From Ramazzottius varieornatus (Eukaryota; Tardigrada; Eutardigrada; Parachela; Ramazzottiidae): 64,000 nucleotides of DNA. The stretch's first letter is position 1. Every line of letters begins with the position of its first letter. Positions 11,053-23,079 of this stretch are shown in pieces. Under the pieces are notes generated by a model. The model did not search any database, was not told where the DNA came from, and saw nothing but the letters and a program-made list of their open reading frames with translations. Location of the stretch: NCBI GenBank assembly GCA_001949185.1, contig BDGG01000004.1, positions 2,412,278-2,476,277 of the forward strand, read 5' to 3'. The position numbers and the translations under genes were made by a program.

Positions 11053-13373
11053 ATGGAAGACCAGGATGAAGAAAAGTAGGTTGCTACCAAACTTTTGTTT
11101 TCTTACGTTGATAATCTACAAACCGTGTAAGAATCTTTGCTTTACAGTACAGCAGGATTGTTGGCTGGCGATGGTGTGGAAGTTGGAAAGTCCGAGCATG
11201 CTGGGCAAAAGTCGAAAGCGCAGTTGCGAGCGGAAAGACGAGCTGTCCAGGTTGGTCATAAGGGAAGATTGTCGGGATGTCCTACTGTATATATAGCAGG
11301 CGTTTGTCGAATAGCCCGTTTCGTTACAGGAGGCGCAAAGAGCCAGGAAAGCAGAGTCTGCCAAAACGCCTGGTGAGAGCAGCAAGGCAAAAGCTGCAAA
11401 GCCGAAGGAACACAGTGCGCAACCGAAGGAAAAAATGTCATCAGCACAAGAAAGCGCCCTATTAAAGTCTTCCACTGTGACCACTAGCGGTTTCAGTGTC
11501 TCAACCCTCGGTCCTCAGCTCTCGAGTGAAATACTCGGAAGGACAAGGACATCCTCCATATCAGCCATGGAAAGAATAAGAACAGCTTCGTTCACAACTC
11601 GAGCAGAAGCCATACCACCCAAGGGAGTACAAATAGACACGCCTCCACCAAAGCCAAATACATCGGACAAGTCGAATAAAGCACTACCGGAAGCAAGCAG
11701 GCAGCGTAGTTTCAACTCAGAAGGTAGTGTTGTAGCGGAAGCCGGCGGAGCCATTGGAAAGCTGGGAATATTTTCGCACTTGCCCATCCCGGATAGGAAT
11801 GTGAACCTGGCAAGAGACATGAGGTAAGTACGAGCGAAGTTCGCGACGCTGCTATAATCAAGCTGTATAAATACATATTTTTCTTGCAGTTTCTCCTCTA
11901 ACATTATTCATCCTGCCATATTGAAGCTGGGCGCGCAGTACGCCAATGGCATCATCAGTGGTTCTAATGCCAGATGTATTGCTTTGATTTCCGCGTTGAA
12001 AAGGGTACGGTACGATAAGGATTCTCTGTGAGTGAGAGGTCTGGACATTTGTGTTTTGCAGGTGATATGTGATTACCAGACCCCAGCCGACAAGATTCTG
12101 TCCCGCGACCTTGAAACTCGCATAAAGCCGATGATCAAGTAAGTGCGCCGTTCGCGAAAATATTTACGCTGGATGAAAAACTTGCTTTGAAGCGCCGCAT
12201 AGCAGTCGTTTTTGCAGCTTTCTTGCCCAGTCACGACCCTTGGCAGTTAGCATGGGGAATGCGATTCGGCATTTGAAATGGCTGATTACTCATATCCCGG
12301 AAAACATGCCAGAATCCGAGGTGAGAGCCTCTTGCTGTTTCAACAGTGCGCATAGAAGCCTTCATGGGTTTGTTTTGAAGGCAAAGAAGCACATTTGTGA
12401 TAGTATGGACCATTTCGTTGATGAGAAAATTGTGATAGCGGGAAGAGCCATTTCCGGAACCTTCGCTGCGGAAAAGATTAAAGAGAACGACGTAATTTTA
12501 ACGTACTCTTGGTAAGCGCAGGATCATTCAGCGCGCTGTTTCGTTATTTCTCAGTGTTCACCTCAATTGTCGAATTGTTTGCAGCTCGTCGCTGGTCACG
12601 AGAGTACTGGTTGACGCTCACAAGAGTGGCAAGAAGTTCTCCGTTGTCGTCGTCGACGGTCGACCCAAAATGGAAGGTACGCCGCCTCGTTATGGAGCAG
12701 GGAATTTGCGCGTGTACTGAGACGGTAGCTTGGAACTAACGCACCTGTTGCAGGACGTGAACTGCTCCGCAGACTGGTGCGCAACGGAGTGAAGTGTTCG
12801 TATGTACAGATCACAGCAATCTCTTACATTATGCCAGAGGTGCGTTCTTATTTTTGATGGCTTATCAAATTAGTCACGTTGTGTTTTCCAGTAAGGCGTT
12901 TCAGGCCACCGAGTTTTCGCTCTTGCAGGTCACCAAAATACTTCTGGGTGCCGAATGCCTGCTAGCTAACGGCGGTGTCATGTCGAAAGTCGGAAGCTCA
13001 CAGATTGCCCTAGTAGCGAAATCATTCAACGTGCCGGTTTTAGTTTGCTGCGAGACGTACAAATTTTGCGAACGAGTCCAGACTGATTCCATTGTTCACA
13101 ACGAACTCGGTAAGTTTCGTCGCGCGAACACTTCCGGGCAGCTTTTGTCAGCTTAACGAATCAACTAACAATATCTTTTTGATGATGACAGGTAACCCGC
13201 AAGACCTCAACCTAACTCCAACAGAAGAAGAGCCGGCAATGTTGTCAAGACTGAACCTGGTATTTGACGTGACTCCCCCTGATCTAATTACCATGGTCAT
13301 AACCGAGATCGGTATGATGCCTTGTACCTCAGTACCTGTCGTACTTCGAGTGAAGCATGCTCTGATAAAGTGA
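11053..13373 (+). CDS. EIF2B4: Translation initiation factor eIF2B subunit delta
   Basis: Regulatory subunit of the decameric guanine-nucleotide exchange factor for eIF2, part of the sensor of phosphorylated eIF2alpha. Exons: 11053-11075, 11148-11250, 11330-11823, 11890-12004, 12062-12138, 12218-12320, 12381-12511, 12585-12676, 12754-12839, 12929-13109, 13192-13373; 1587 nt, 528 residues, phases consistent throughout. A low-complexity N-terminal third ([20 protein letters not shown], then Lys/Ser/Pro-rich) precedes the conserved IF-2B fold: [119 protein letters not shown] and the end [20 protein letters not shown]. These match the delta rather than alpha or beta subunit by the long N-terminus and the DGRP and CCETYKF blocks. 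It converges on the MAP4K gene with 160 bp between stop codons. Confidence 0.95.
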
Positions 13374-13533
13374 ACTCCAGACTTTACAGGATGGCTGCTT
13401 TCTGTCACTTGCCGGAAAACTCTCTGACAGACTATCACTGTTTTTAAACTTGAATATTTTGTTTCCCTTTTACTTCCAGTAGGGTATAAACACTATCCAG
13501 CTGTGATAACAAATCATGACTGGAAAGGAACAA

Positions 13534-16500
13534 TCAAAAATTGTTTTCATGACCAGTAACAATATAAAGATTACCCGCCGAGGCACTGTGGTCCACAGGT
13601 TTGCTCTCCAGAACAGTTAACCGATCACTTCCTAACGCTCGATACACTTTCGTATCGTCCGCAATGTCCTGCGTTACTTCATCATTAGCGTAACTTCTTC
13701 CCTGCATGCCATGCCGATGAAAGGCCAGCAACCCGTCCGTCAAGCAGACGATGCTGGCAATGATGAAGTCAAAATGAAATTCCGTCACCGGTATCGTTGA
13801 TCGATTCGACACTTTGCCTTCGGGATCAACCACCCTCACTACGTTATCACTGGCGACTAGCACCGTCCAGCTGTCGATTTGATTGATGGAGATAATGTCC
13901 AGGTACGCGTTGGGTATTGAAGGAGCGTCCGAGTTAGTCACGGTTACTATCGAGGAGTTAAAGTCTACCACCTCGAACTGCACACCTTCCAGCTCGCCCA
14001 TTAATGGCCGAACGCCGGTACACACCACTGGGAGATCGGCATCTTTGACCAGCATGTAGAAGGTAGTGAACGGTGAGGGTAACCGCCAGTCAATCTGCCG
14101 AAGCATCATGTACTTGCTCATGGGTTCGTACCACTGCATCAGGATGATGTTGGTCGGCATGGCGGCTGCTAGATACCTCGAACCGTTGGTGGTATTGCGA
14201 CCTGCAAGGCGTAAGCATATGAAAAGGTTCATCGTAAACATATCACTCTCAAGTCTCAACAAAGTTGATAAATCGGCCACCCAAACATCATAACGCTAAT
14301 CGAGCAGTGACCGACTTAGCGTTCTTGCACCGGACAGCTCGTACATACGGAACTAGGAGGATAAATCGGTCTCCCCTGGATCACGACACATAACAGAGAT
14401 ATGTAAGGGGTGACAGATTCACCCATCTTGCCTCACGTCTTCATGATTAAGTTACGTACCCGTACAGCACCGGAGACAGCCGCGTGTTTCCGCTACTTTT
14501 GAACTGGCGATAAACTTTCTTGGCATGAACTTTTCCGGGATCTTGTTCATGGACAAGGAAAACCTACTCGACTGCCTGCCATGAAGGGATATTAGGTCGT
14601 GCCGGTACAGATGTGGAGTCTTGCCGGAAACCGTCATCAGGATATCGCCGTTGACATGCAGCCATGTTGCGCGTCGGTTATGCAGCAGGTCCATGGCCAG
14701 TTCGTGGAGTTCGTTGAGGTTTAAGGTGTACAGGCCTTCTTCCGAAGCTACCAGGATATGCTGATCGCGAGTTACCGGGTGTATCCACGAGGCAGTACAG
14801 TGAATGTGCAGTGGACATTCGTTAAATATTTTGGAGAAGCAGGCACCCATGTGAACTCTGGGCGTTTTCGGCAGGCCGTTGGCGATGAGCGTTCCACCGT
14901 TAGACTCTCGCTCTTCTTTCTTCCTCCGTAAATGCTTTGTCCGAGGTGGCGGTTCAGGATGCGAGGTCTCACCGTCCATCCATTCGGTTTTGTGATCTAA
15001 CAGAATACGATTTAGTAATAATCGAATCACGAGGTGTATGTTCGGATATTGTTCAAGCTCACCTCTGTCCGACCTTTCGCGCTGACCGACTCGAAGGGTA
15101 GAAGAAAAGCCATCGTCGTCTAGATCCAAACTATCTTCGAGCGACATGGCACCCATGGAAGGCAGGACAGGCGTTGATTTCGGGCGGTTCGATGGCTGTT
15201 TGTCACTGGGACGGCGCAAGGTTCGATCTAGTGTTTCTGTGCTACTGTTCGAATGGATACCAGAATCGTTGTTCTTTTCTAACGGAGGCAGCTGGACGCT
15301 TTCGCTGTGATTCAAACCAGGTAAGTGGTTACGGAACCTGGCAAGAACAGAAGGCAAGTTGGGCGAAGTGCGTTCGTTTTCTTCTGGGGGCTTCTTGGAC
15401 GGGATACGCTGGAGGCGATTAGGTGCACCGTGGTCGTCGTCCGTTTCTTGCTCGTTCAAGCTTTCGCGATCGCGAGCTGTTAATGCCTTGTGAGGATTTC
15501 GAGCTAGCTCTATAAGGTCCTTACCTGAAAGAAATATTCTGTGTTACAAACTCACACGCAAACTTCATTTTTCTCTCACAAAGTCCAGGACCTGCGTACT
15601 TCCAACCTATGGCAAATATACACTCAGATGTATGCATGTGACTGAAAGACAGGTTTTCGCTGCTTATCAAGTTCAGTTTTGCTCTTCATGCTGTTTCCAG
15701 TTTATTAAGCAATTTGCCACAGGGAAATATGGAGATAGAAACCTTAATACTCTTACCTAATGCGCGGCTGAGGTTGGACTGGCGGACAAAGGGGTGGTCG
15801 GATAGTTGAGCAGCAGTAGGTCGCTTCTTTGGGTTCTTGGTCAGGGAAACCTTGATGAAATTCTGATAGTCCAGCGACCACTTATTCTTGTCTTTCAACT
15901 GAGGTGGCTTGTAGTTGCTCTTTGACAGAAGGTACAACGCTCTCATGGGATGCAGATCGAACAGCGGAGGCTGAAGTTCTGCTAGCTCGATCGAGGTAAT
16001 CCCAAGTGACCAGATATCGCACTGCTGGTTATATCCACCTTTCCTTTCCACTGCGGCGATTTCTGGACTCATCCTGCGAAACATGTTCCAGTACACAGGA
16101 CAAATAAAGATAAATGCGATGTGATAACATACCAGTATGGAGAGCCGATGAAGCTTTTTCTTTTGCTCAATGTCGTCGTGATTTGTGCGGAGACTCCGAA
16201 GTCAGCCAGCTTGACGTCGCCGTCTTCCGTCAGGAGGATATTCGCGCCCTTGATATCCCTGTGCATCTTTCCCATTTGATGAAGATACGCCAGTCCTTTC
16301 AGTGTTTCTCGAATGACGAAGGAGATATGTTTTTCAGGTAGAGGACCGATAGCGTGGTAGATGTCTTGAAGTGATCCACCGGAGCAGAACTCCATGCATA
16401 TCCACAAGCGGCACTGCCGCATATATGCACCATAATACGCCACAACGTTGGCATGGTTGAGTTCCTTCATCACCACAATCTCTTGGAGGATGACGCTGAG

Positions 16501-16668
16501 ATCGTCACCGGGTTCGAACTTGATGATCTTGATGGCAGCCAGCGTTTGACTTCCGAGACGACGAGCCTTGTAAACATCGCCATATGTCCCACCACCGATG
16601 CGCTGGAGAACTTCATACTCCAGCTGAGGATTAGCCCGGGAAATGTCGCTGAGTATGGAGTGACTCAT
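13534..16668 (-). CDS. MAP4K3: GCK-I group kinase, MAP4K3/MAP4K5 type (happyhour-like)
   Basis: Ste20-family Ser/Thr kinase acting upstream of JNK and, in several animals, of Hippo and amino-acid/TORC1 signalling. Exons: 16668-16133, 16073-15757, 15524-15063, 14996-14460, 14201-13534; 2520 nt, 839 residues, frame closed. Kinase domain: glycine loop [15 protein letters not shown]-type lysine in [14 protein letters not shown], catalytic loop [18 protein letters not shown], activation segment [11 protein letters not shown] then [21 protein letters not shown] Pro/Ser-rich linker ([20 protein letters not shown]) suggests SH3 ligands. The C-terminal half is a citron-homology (CNH) domain ([34 protein letters not shown], then [17 protein letters not shown] at the very end). 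The kinase start [20 protein letters not shown] resembles MAP4K3/5 rather than MAP4K4/TNIK. I cannot separate MAP4K3 from MAP4K5 orthology; invertebrates usually have one gene for both. Confidence 0.93.
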
Positions 16669-17653
16669 GGTGAGTTTCTTTCTTGAACTCCCGATGTATA
16701 TTCAATCAGGTATCCTGTAAGAATGACACATATTAATGGAAGCATATCGAAATTATGGAAGGCTATATCTGCCTAATCCATGAGGTGCACGAGTCACGAT
16801 TACAACGATGATCTTGCTGCTTGCTGACTACATCGACGCACTTTGGATGATGCTATGATAATTATGTACGAACAATTTCACGATCTTTACCTGATGAGCA
16901 ATAGTAATGACGCACATTCAATGCCCGATGCTGAATCCCTGGCGGCAAGACAGTCTTGCGTATGTTGTCGATGTTCGAACCCTTCTGATTACACGCTATA
17001 CGGGAGAGCAATCCTATCTCCAAATGGTCATCGGAATCTGCAAGAAGAACCTAGTTCAAGAGTTACATCGGGACTTTGGAATCTGACAACACATTTTCCG
17101 CATCCGCTGAGATCCAGTCAAATATGGCTCCTACCGAGCGTCTGCGGTAGCCGTCATACGTATCGTCCTGGCATTGAATTCCTGGAAGCAGATAAATCAG
17201 CAAACATGAGCTGACGACGACTTGGATGAGGGATCGTTTAGATAAAGATGAAGGTATAAAGGTTCGAAGTGTGTATGCGCAGAACGGAAACCAGGTGAAG
17301 CTGAAGAGTCACCGAGAGCGATTGTGATCAACAAGACAAGTTCAAGGCTTCGTCAATCTCTGGCTTCGTGGACTGCCTGACATACATACATCGTAACACA
17401 CATGGGATGTCATGGTTTTTCGATTGTTGCCTTACATCACCAGCCTGACTCTCTTACGTTCTACAGTCTTACTACAGCACCCTGATTACTAGGAAGTTGG
17501 GTTGCACGACGGCGCTTTTCTGTTTCATAGCATGGTTTCATCAATCTGTGGACCAGTAAATCTATCACAGATTTGAATCCAAATTATTACTGTACCAACG
17601 GAATTCTGGCAAGGGCGACTTTCACAGAAAGACTTGCAATTCTATTTCCGCAT
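16669..17653. other. Intergenic region between MAP4K and PLCL
   Basis: 985 bp holding the MAP4K promoter and PLCL 3' end. A plus-strand open frame at 16843-17214 (123 residues, MDDAMIIMYEQFHDLY...) contains a CVCC motif but no recognisable domain, and it may be chance. No tRNA-like A/B boxes, repeat or other feature is recognised. Confidence 0.35.
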
Positions 17654-20600
17654 TCAGACGAAATGTAAGGCGCCAGGAGCACTATTTACAACATCACAGA
17701 TGCTTTTGATGAATTCCTGACAGGACAATAAAAACCTCTGGTTATTATCGATTTGAGTCTCAACAAGGCTGATATCTTGGGAAAGTTGTTCAGACACTTT
17801 TGGTTTCTTGCGGTAACTAGGACTCGTCGCCATGTTCCCGAGGTCGTGGAAGCGATCCAATAAGGCTTTGCGGGTGGACACCATTATTTCCACGGAATGT
17901 TCGGCGTCTTCCATCATGGAACGGCAACAACCTATCATCTGAAAATAAGATATCAGGGTCGTACCCGTCTGTGCTAATTGCCCCACCAGTACTCATAGGG
18001 TTACACCAACCTGGTTAAAGAGGTCCACAAGTTTCCGGGAGCCCTGCTGGCTCATATCCGACGCATTTAGCTTTATCTCCGGAAATATTCCGTGGGTTTC
18101 GACTGTACAATGCTGACTTGAGTCGTTCGAAGAAAGTCTTGCGAACATCTCCTCTACACAGAGCTTGATGGGAGCTGATGGAGTTTCGCCCAACTCTTCC
18201 TTAAATGTGATGATCGCTCTGTCCAACAGTTCTTGCATGACCTGGACATCCTTGACTTTCGACAGCACGCCCTAAAACGTAATTCCCAGAACTGTTGCAC
18301 TATGTTCAGGTCGTCTAGCAGTATAGGGTCTGTTAGCCACGATTTTGATATGTTTAGTATTTACCTTGATAAGGTCATCCAGTGCTTTGTCGCCGACTGG
18401 CTTGAGGTCATCTAGATGTTTCTGCCGTCGCTGGATCAGAAAGCCCGGTGAACCACCTCGTATAGCTTTCTGAAATAAAAGTCCCTAACCGTCACCGTAA
18501 TGTGATTGTTACATAGCCATAAAACATCCAAGGTAACAGGGTTGAGGATAAAGTACCCCGCCTCCCCGTTTATCGGTGATCGCAACATGAACGAACAGGT
18601 AACAATTCGGAATATCACGTCCATAGAGCGATTTCAGCCTGATGTGCCGGTATCCAGTTTGTACGCAGGGCACGGAGATACTGTATTGACCGATGAAGTC
18701 ATCACCAATGCAGTCATCATCGAGGACTAGAAATCGGAGAATGGCAAGCTCCATAGCAGTAAGGTGAAACTCTATCGTTTCGTCAAAAACTGGATCATCT
18801 AAAAGTACAAAAGAAGCGATTCATCGGGCCATATGTCAGAACATATTTCATTGCAGCAGTGTGTTAGAGAACCCACTGTTGTTTGCAACAGTTTTGGTCC
18901 TGGAACCCGCGCAGTCGGTGGAGACTCCAAAGATGTCAATTTTGACAAACGGGTCTATGACGTCACCCTTGGTGGCAGCTCCGTTGGGTTTCGGTAGGTT
19001 AACCGCACTGATGACCTAAAGATACCGCGTTAGCTTCAAGTTATCCGACCACAGTTATTCTCTCCACTGGGTACCTTGATGCAAAGCGTCTTTGGTTTGG
19101 AGGTTGGAATGCGATTGCGGCTAGCGTTGAGCATCACTGTAGGGTCGAGTAACGCGAGGGGCTTGAGTACATATCCGCAGTTCCCGTTCTGTGCGAAGCG
19201 AGCGTTATTGAGATCCATCATCATACCGACACTTTGGTAGTTTAATGCAGCGATCTGACAACCACAGCACCATACTTCCTGCGGACTGAAGTTACCTATA
19301 AAAAAACACAGACGTTACACTCACCGGCCTCTAGACTCAAAATCTCCAAGAGCGACAATCGACGTACTTGAATCAATGCGCATTCCACTGGGGTAAACTC
19401 GAACTAGATTCCGCTCGGTAAAGCGAACGAAATCATCGATGGCGGAGTGAGCCAGTTTCAGTGCCATCGTCTCCGGAATATTCTCGACCGACGGCTCATT
19501 CACTTGGAAACATATAAGTTCATTGTACAAAAGACCGATGCATCGTATCCAACAAGATTTGTTCCAAAGGATAATCAAGGCACCACATACCTTGACTGCG
19601 GGATTTTTGAAAACTTTGGAATCGGTAATACTGGCAGGAAACCAAGTCCGAGAAGCCTTTCGACAAGCGGATCTTCTTGATGGACCCTGTTCGTTGGTGG
19701 TTTCTAAACTTCAGCGATTCTGCCGACTCATCTTCTTCGGTGATTTCCCCCGAGTCCTCGACCGTTCGACTTTTGGATGGCGGCAGCTTTCGGCCCAGGA
19801 TGAGGATCTTGTTACGTAAGGTCTCTGGTGAAGGAAGGTCCTGCCCAGGTTCGCCGTCAGATGGAGCTTGCCACAGAAAAGGTCCCAAGCACTCGTGGAG
19901 AAGCTCTACGACCACTGCTTGCTGTTGCATTGAGCAATGCATTTCAATGGAGAGTATTAGAGGATACGGAGATCGCTCAAAGGCATAAGCTTTCACAGCT
20001 TCCATGACGCGGCGGAAAGGCAGTTTCGATGTAAGAGTGTGACCATGGTAGACCACTGGATCGTTGTTGTCTCCATCCCAGAGGTCGACTACAAAGAACC
20101 GGAAACGGTCGATAAAAAGTCGTTTCCGGCGGGGATTTGACCTGATGCAAACGTACTTTCGACGAACCGAGCCCCATTGGCCAAAGCTTGCACATAGCCT
20201 GCGAGCAAAGGTAAGTTGGCTTATCTACCAAAGATGTGTGAAATTTTGCAGAAAGTACCTTCGACGCTTGAAGGGCCTTTTAGCTGGTCCTCAACTAGAT
20301 ACCTAGACATCAGGAAAAACACTGTTTAGCCTTGTGAACGCCATGAAAAAGGCTTGAGTGCCGATGGCTGACTTACGTGTTATGGGAAGAGGCAATAAAA
20401 TAGTGAGAAAGCGGCTGGTTCATATCTTGGCACACTGTCCTCTGCTCCATATCGAATATATCACAGGTGTCCGAAATCAGAAATCTTGTCAGACCTGCAA
20501 GAACCCCCTATAGCATGGACGTTCTTGTGTCTATTAGAGCGAGCATGTCTACGAACCTTCGATGTGCAAATGGTTGTTTGTACGGGCTGGCTCTCCGGGT

Positions 20601-23079
20601 TCGAATTCTTCAATCACCGTTGCCGCGTATTTGTGCGAGACGTCTACCATCTGCAAAAAGCGTACATTACCATTAAAGCCGGTGTCTAATGTCTTTGCGA
20701 AAAACATTAAGGCGAAATAAGGGTTTTTTTATTTAAGGTGAAATAAGGGTTTTTGTATTTACCCCTTGCTCCACTTCTAAAAACGAGACGAGATCCTCGG
20801 TGGTCATGTACTCTTTGTTTGAGTGCCTGTTGATCCGAACCAAGATTGATGAAAGGGACAAGACACGCACTGAACAAAAGAGACAGGTCTGCTCAGTCAA
20901 AACACCACAACACAGTAAAAGAATAATACCTTATTAACAGATGGTATATTTCCGGTCTCGTTGTCACTTCCTTGTACAACTCCAGAAACAGCTCCTCGTC
21001 TACCTGCGTGATCGCGCGCGGACTCTCACCTCCACTTGACTTCCACAGTGATTCCTGCCGAAATTTACCTTTCAGTTCTTTGCTCTTCACCCATTTTAGT
21101 GCTATATACTTAATTTTTGAGTCGAATATTTAAGACGTTGGCGGATGAATTGAGCCGGACCATTATCTCAAGTGGCGCACGTCTCTATTGTCATTGGCCG
21201 GAAGTATATTGCACTTGGGACAGTAGTCTGGTTTAAAATCGTTTCCCACATTCCATTTCTATTTTACTTCGGTAAGTATTCAACCGTACCTTTAGCCGAT
21301 GCCGGATTTTCTGACTGGAGAAGGTGGGACATAATTCGGAGATCAGTTCGACAACTTGCTCGTCTGACAGATGGTGTTCTTTTGTTATGGTCGACATTGC
21401 AATCTTCCGGCGGAAACAACTTGTTAACCACCCGTTCCGCTCGTCAGGGTGCCCATGAAACATGGTTTCGATTACTAAAAGTAAACGACAGTCAGGGATA
21501 ATGGCAAGGAAGCGGGATGATCCTCATCATTGAGGACACTTACAATCAGCAGCTCCCATCAACGACATTAATCCCGTTACCCAAGCGTTGGTTTCGTCGG
21601 CGTCCTTGGCCATCAAATCGAGCGTTTCGCCCTGATCTCCATAAACAATAGAGAAGCAACACTCCTCCAGACATTCCGAAGCATCCCGACCTCGAAAGAC
21701 GTCAGTTTTCTTCCCGATCAATACCTCCTTCATCGAACTAATTAGTACTTCAAATGAGAAAAATTGCATTAATATCGCGGTTCTCGGATCCAGAAAAGAA
21801 ATCGATAGACTGCAGTACCTTTGGCTTGGTCAGGTTTTTTGGAAGTTGGTGTCCAGCGAACGGCAGACTTGTCGGGGTCAAGTGTAAAGGTTCGCCAGTA
21901 CTGCCGGGAATTCGACCGTACTTTCACCATTCGACATCCGGCAATCATGTACGCAATACAGTCAGCAACTAGAAAGAGACGGTTTCGTTAGACTAAACTG
22001 TAAATTCGTACCCTAAATGAGAAGCCGAAAATACATGCGATGTCATTAACATTTCAGTACATCCTTTTGGTGGGTTTTCAATGTTTCGGGGCTACTCGCA
22101 TTTCGAGCGGCGAACGCTATAGACCAGCCTCAGACTACCCTGGAAGGGACGAGGCAGGTTATGACAATCGCCCACTTATCCCTCTTGGATATTTCGCTCT
22201 TCGCAGCCACATATTGCCCACATCATCCAATCGATAAACTTGAAGAACTACCCCCAAGACCCGCACTTCGCCATGCAAATCGCCTTTGCAGTTCTTGAAA
22301 AGTAACTTGAGCGCGGCTTAGGCCTAATCGCTACGAATGGCATCTCATTGCTACAGCAAACTCAAGATTTTTGATAGGTGCGAAAAAAGCCAATTATGGA
22401 AAGCCTGACAACCAGGAAGAACTTCCAGTTGTCGAACATATTGTCACGCTCAATTAGGTCCAAGCCGCTTAACTCGGATAATCTTGCGTCGGTGATCTTT
22501 GGATGAGCGTTCATTTGAGTCTATATTTCACGTTTCCTACTGAACCTGTTCTCATAGCTTTTTTGCTGCTGGAGGCATCTTATTAGAATTTCATTCATCT
22601 TTCCGAGTCGGTCTATGTCGTGCTTTTTGTATGGGTGTCAAAATCCCAGCACTCACCGGTAATAATCTTGCGGCTGTTCGGGTTGCTGGTGAACGACACG
22701 GTTTTCTTGATGCGATTCCGTCGCTCGCTTGGGTCTCGGATAATACTGCTTCGTCGTGCCATCACAGCCTTTGTTTCCTTCTCATCGGAGGGCGGCATCG
22801 ATACGGAGCCTCCGTCAAGCTTGCTGCCAACTGTGCCGTTGCGATCGAGCGCTGCACCGTTAGAACCTACAAACCAAAGAAGCACCATTAAAGGAGTCCG
22901 AGCTGTACAAAAGATCACCAATAAAGATAAAGAACTTTCGAGTTCTCGTGATAAGAAAATATAGTTCAGATAAAAAATATGCTCATACCGGATATCTGTC
23001 GTGATACAGCTCTTGAAGAGGCCGCCATTGCCGATTTCGGTCGCTGGGAGTCCGGTGAATCTTCCTGTTTGGATTTCAT
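17654..23079 (-). CDS. PLCL: PRIP-type phospholipase C-like protein (PLCL)
   Basis: Member of the PLC-related inactive protein family, scaffolds that bind inositol phosphates, phosphatases and GABA-A receptor partners in vertebrates. Nineteen exons: 23079-22989, 22866-22657, 21968-21819, 21747-21544, 21474-21290, 21108-20930, 20826-20763, 20650-20557, 20494-20377, 20302-20259, 20198-20157, 20088-19591, 19502-19368, 19295-19075, 19015-18877, 18798-18557, 18469-18365, 18271-18011, 17938-17654; 3267 nt, 1088 residues, every phase consistent. Order: Ser-rich start ([16 protein letters not shown]) with [12 protein letters not shown] domain, EF region, catalytic X and Y boxes, C2 ([20 protein letters not shown]) and the PRIP-specific C-terminal helix region. 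The PH entry ([20 protein letters not shown]), the C2 and the tail identify PRIP rather than PLC-delta. Oddly, residues equivalent to the PLC-delta1 catalytic His, Asn, Glu, Asp, His, Glu are present ([31 protein letters not shown]). A tandem duplication of about 24 bp lies at 20711-20754 in intron 7. Confidence 0.93.
21969..22656 (-). other. Long intron 2 of PLCL
   Basis: 688 bp between the Ser-rich second exon and the PH-domain exon. A short plus-strand open frame at 22040-22237 has no domain. I see no element with terminal repeats and no RNA gene. Confidence 0.5.

Noticed and set aside
16843-17214. Plus-strand ORF of 123 codons with CVCC motif
   Set aside because: No domain, no splice signals supporting a gene model and no flanking exons; kept only as a note in the intergenic entry.
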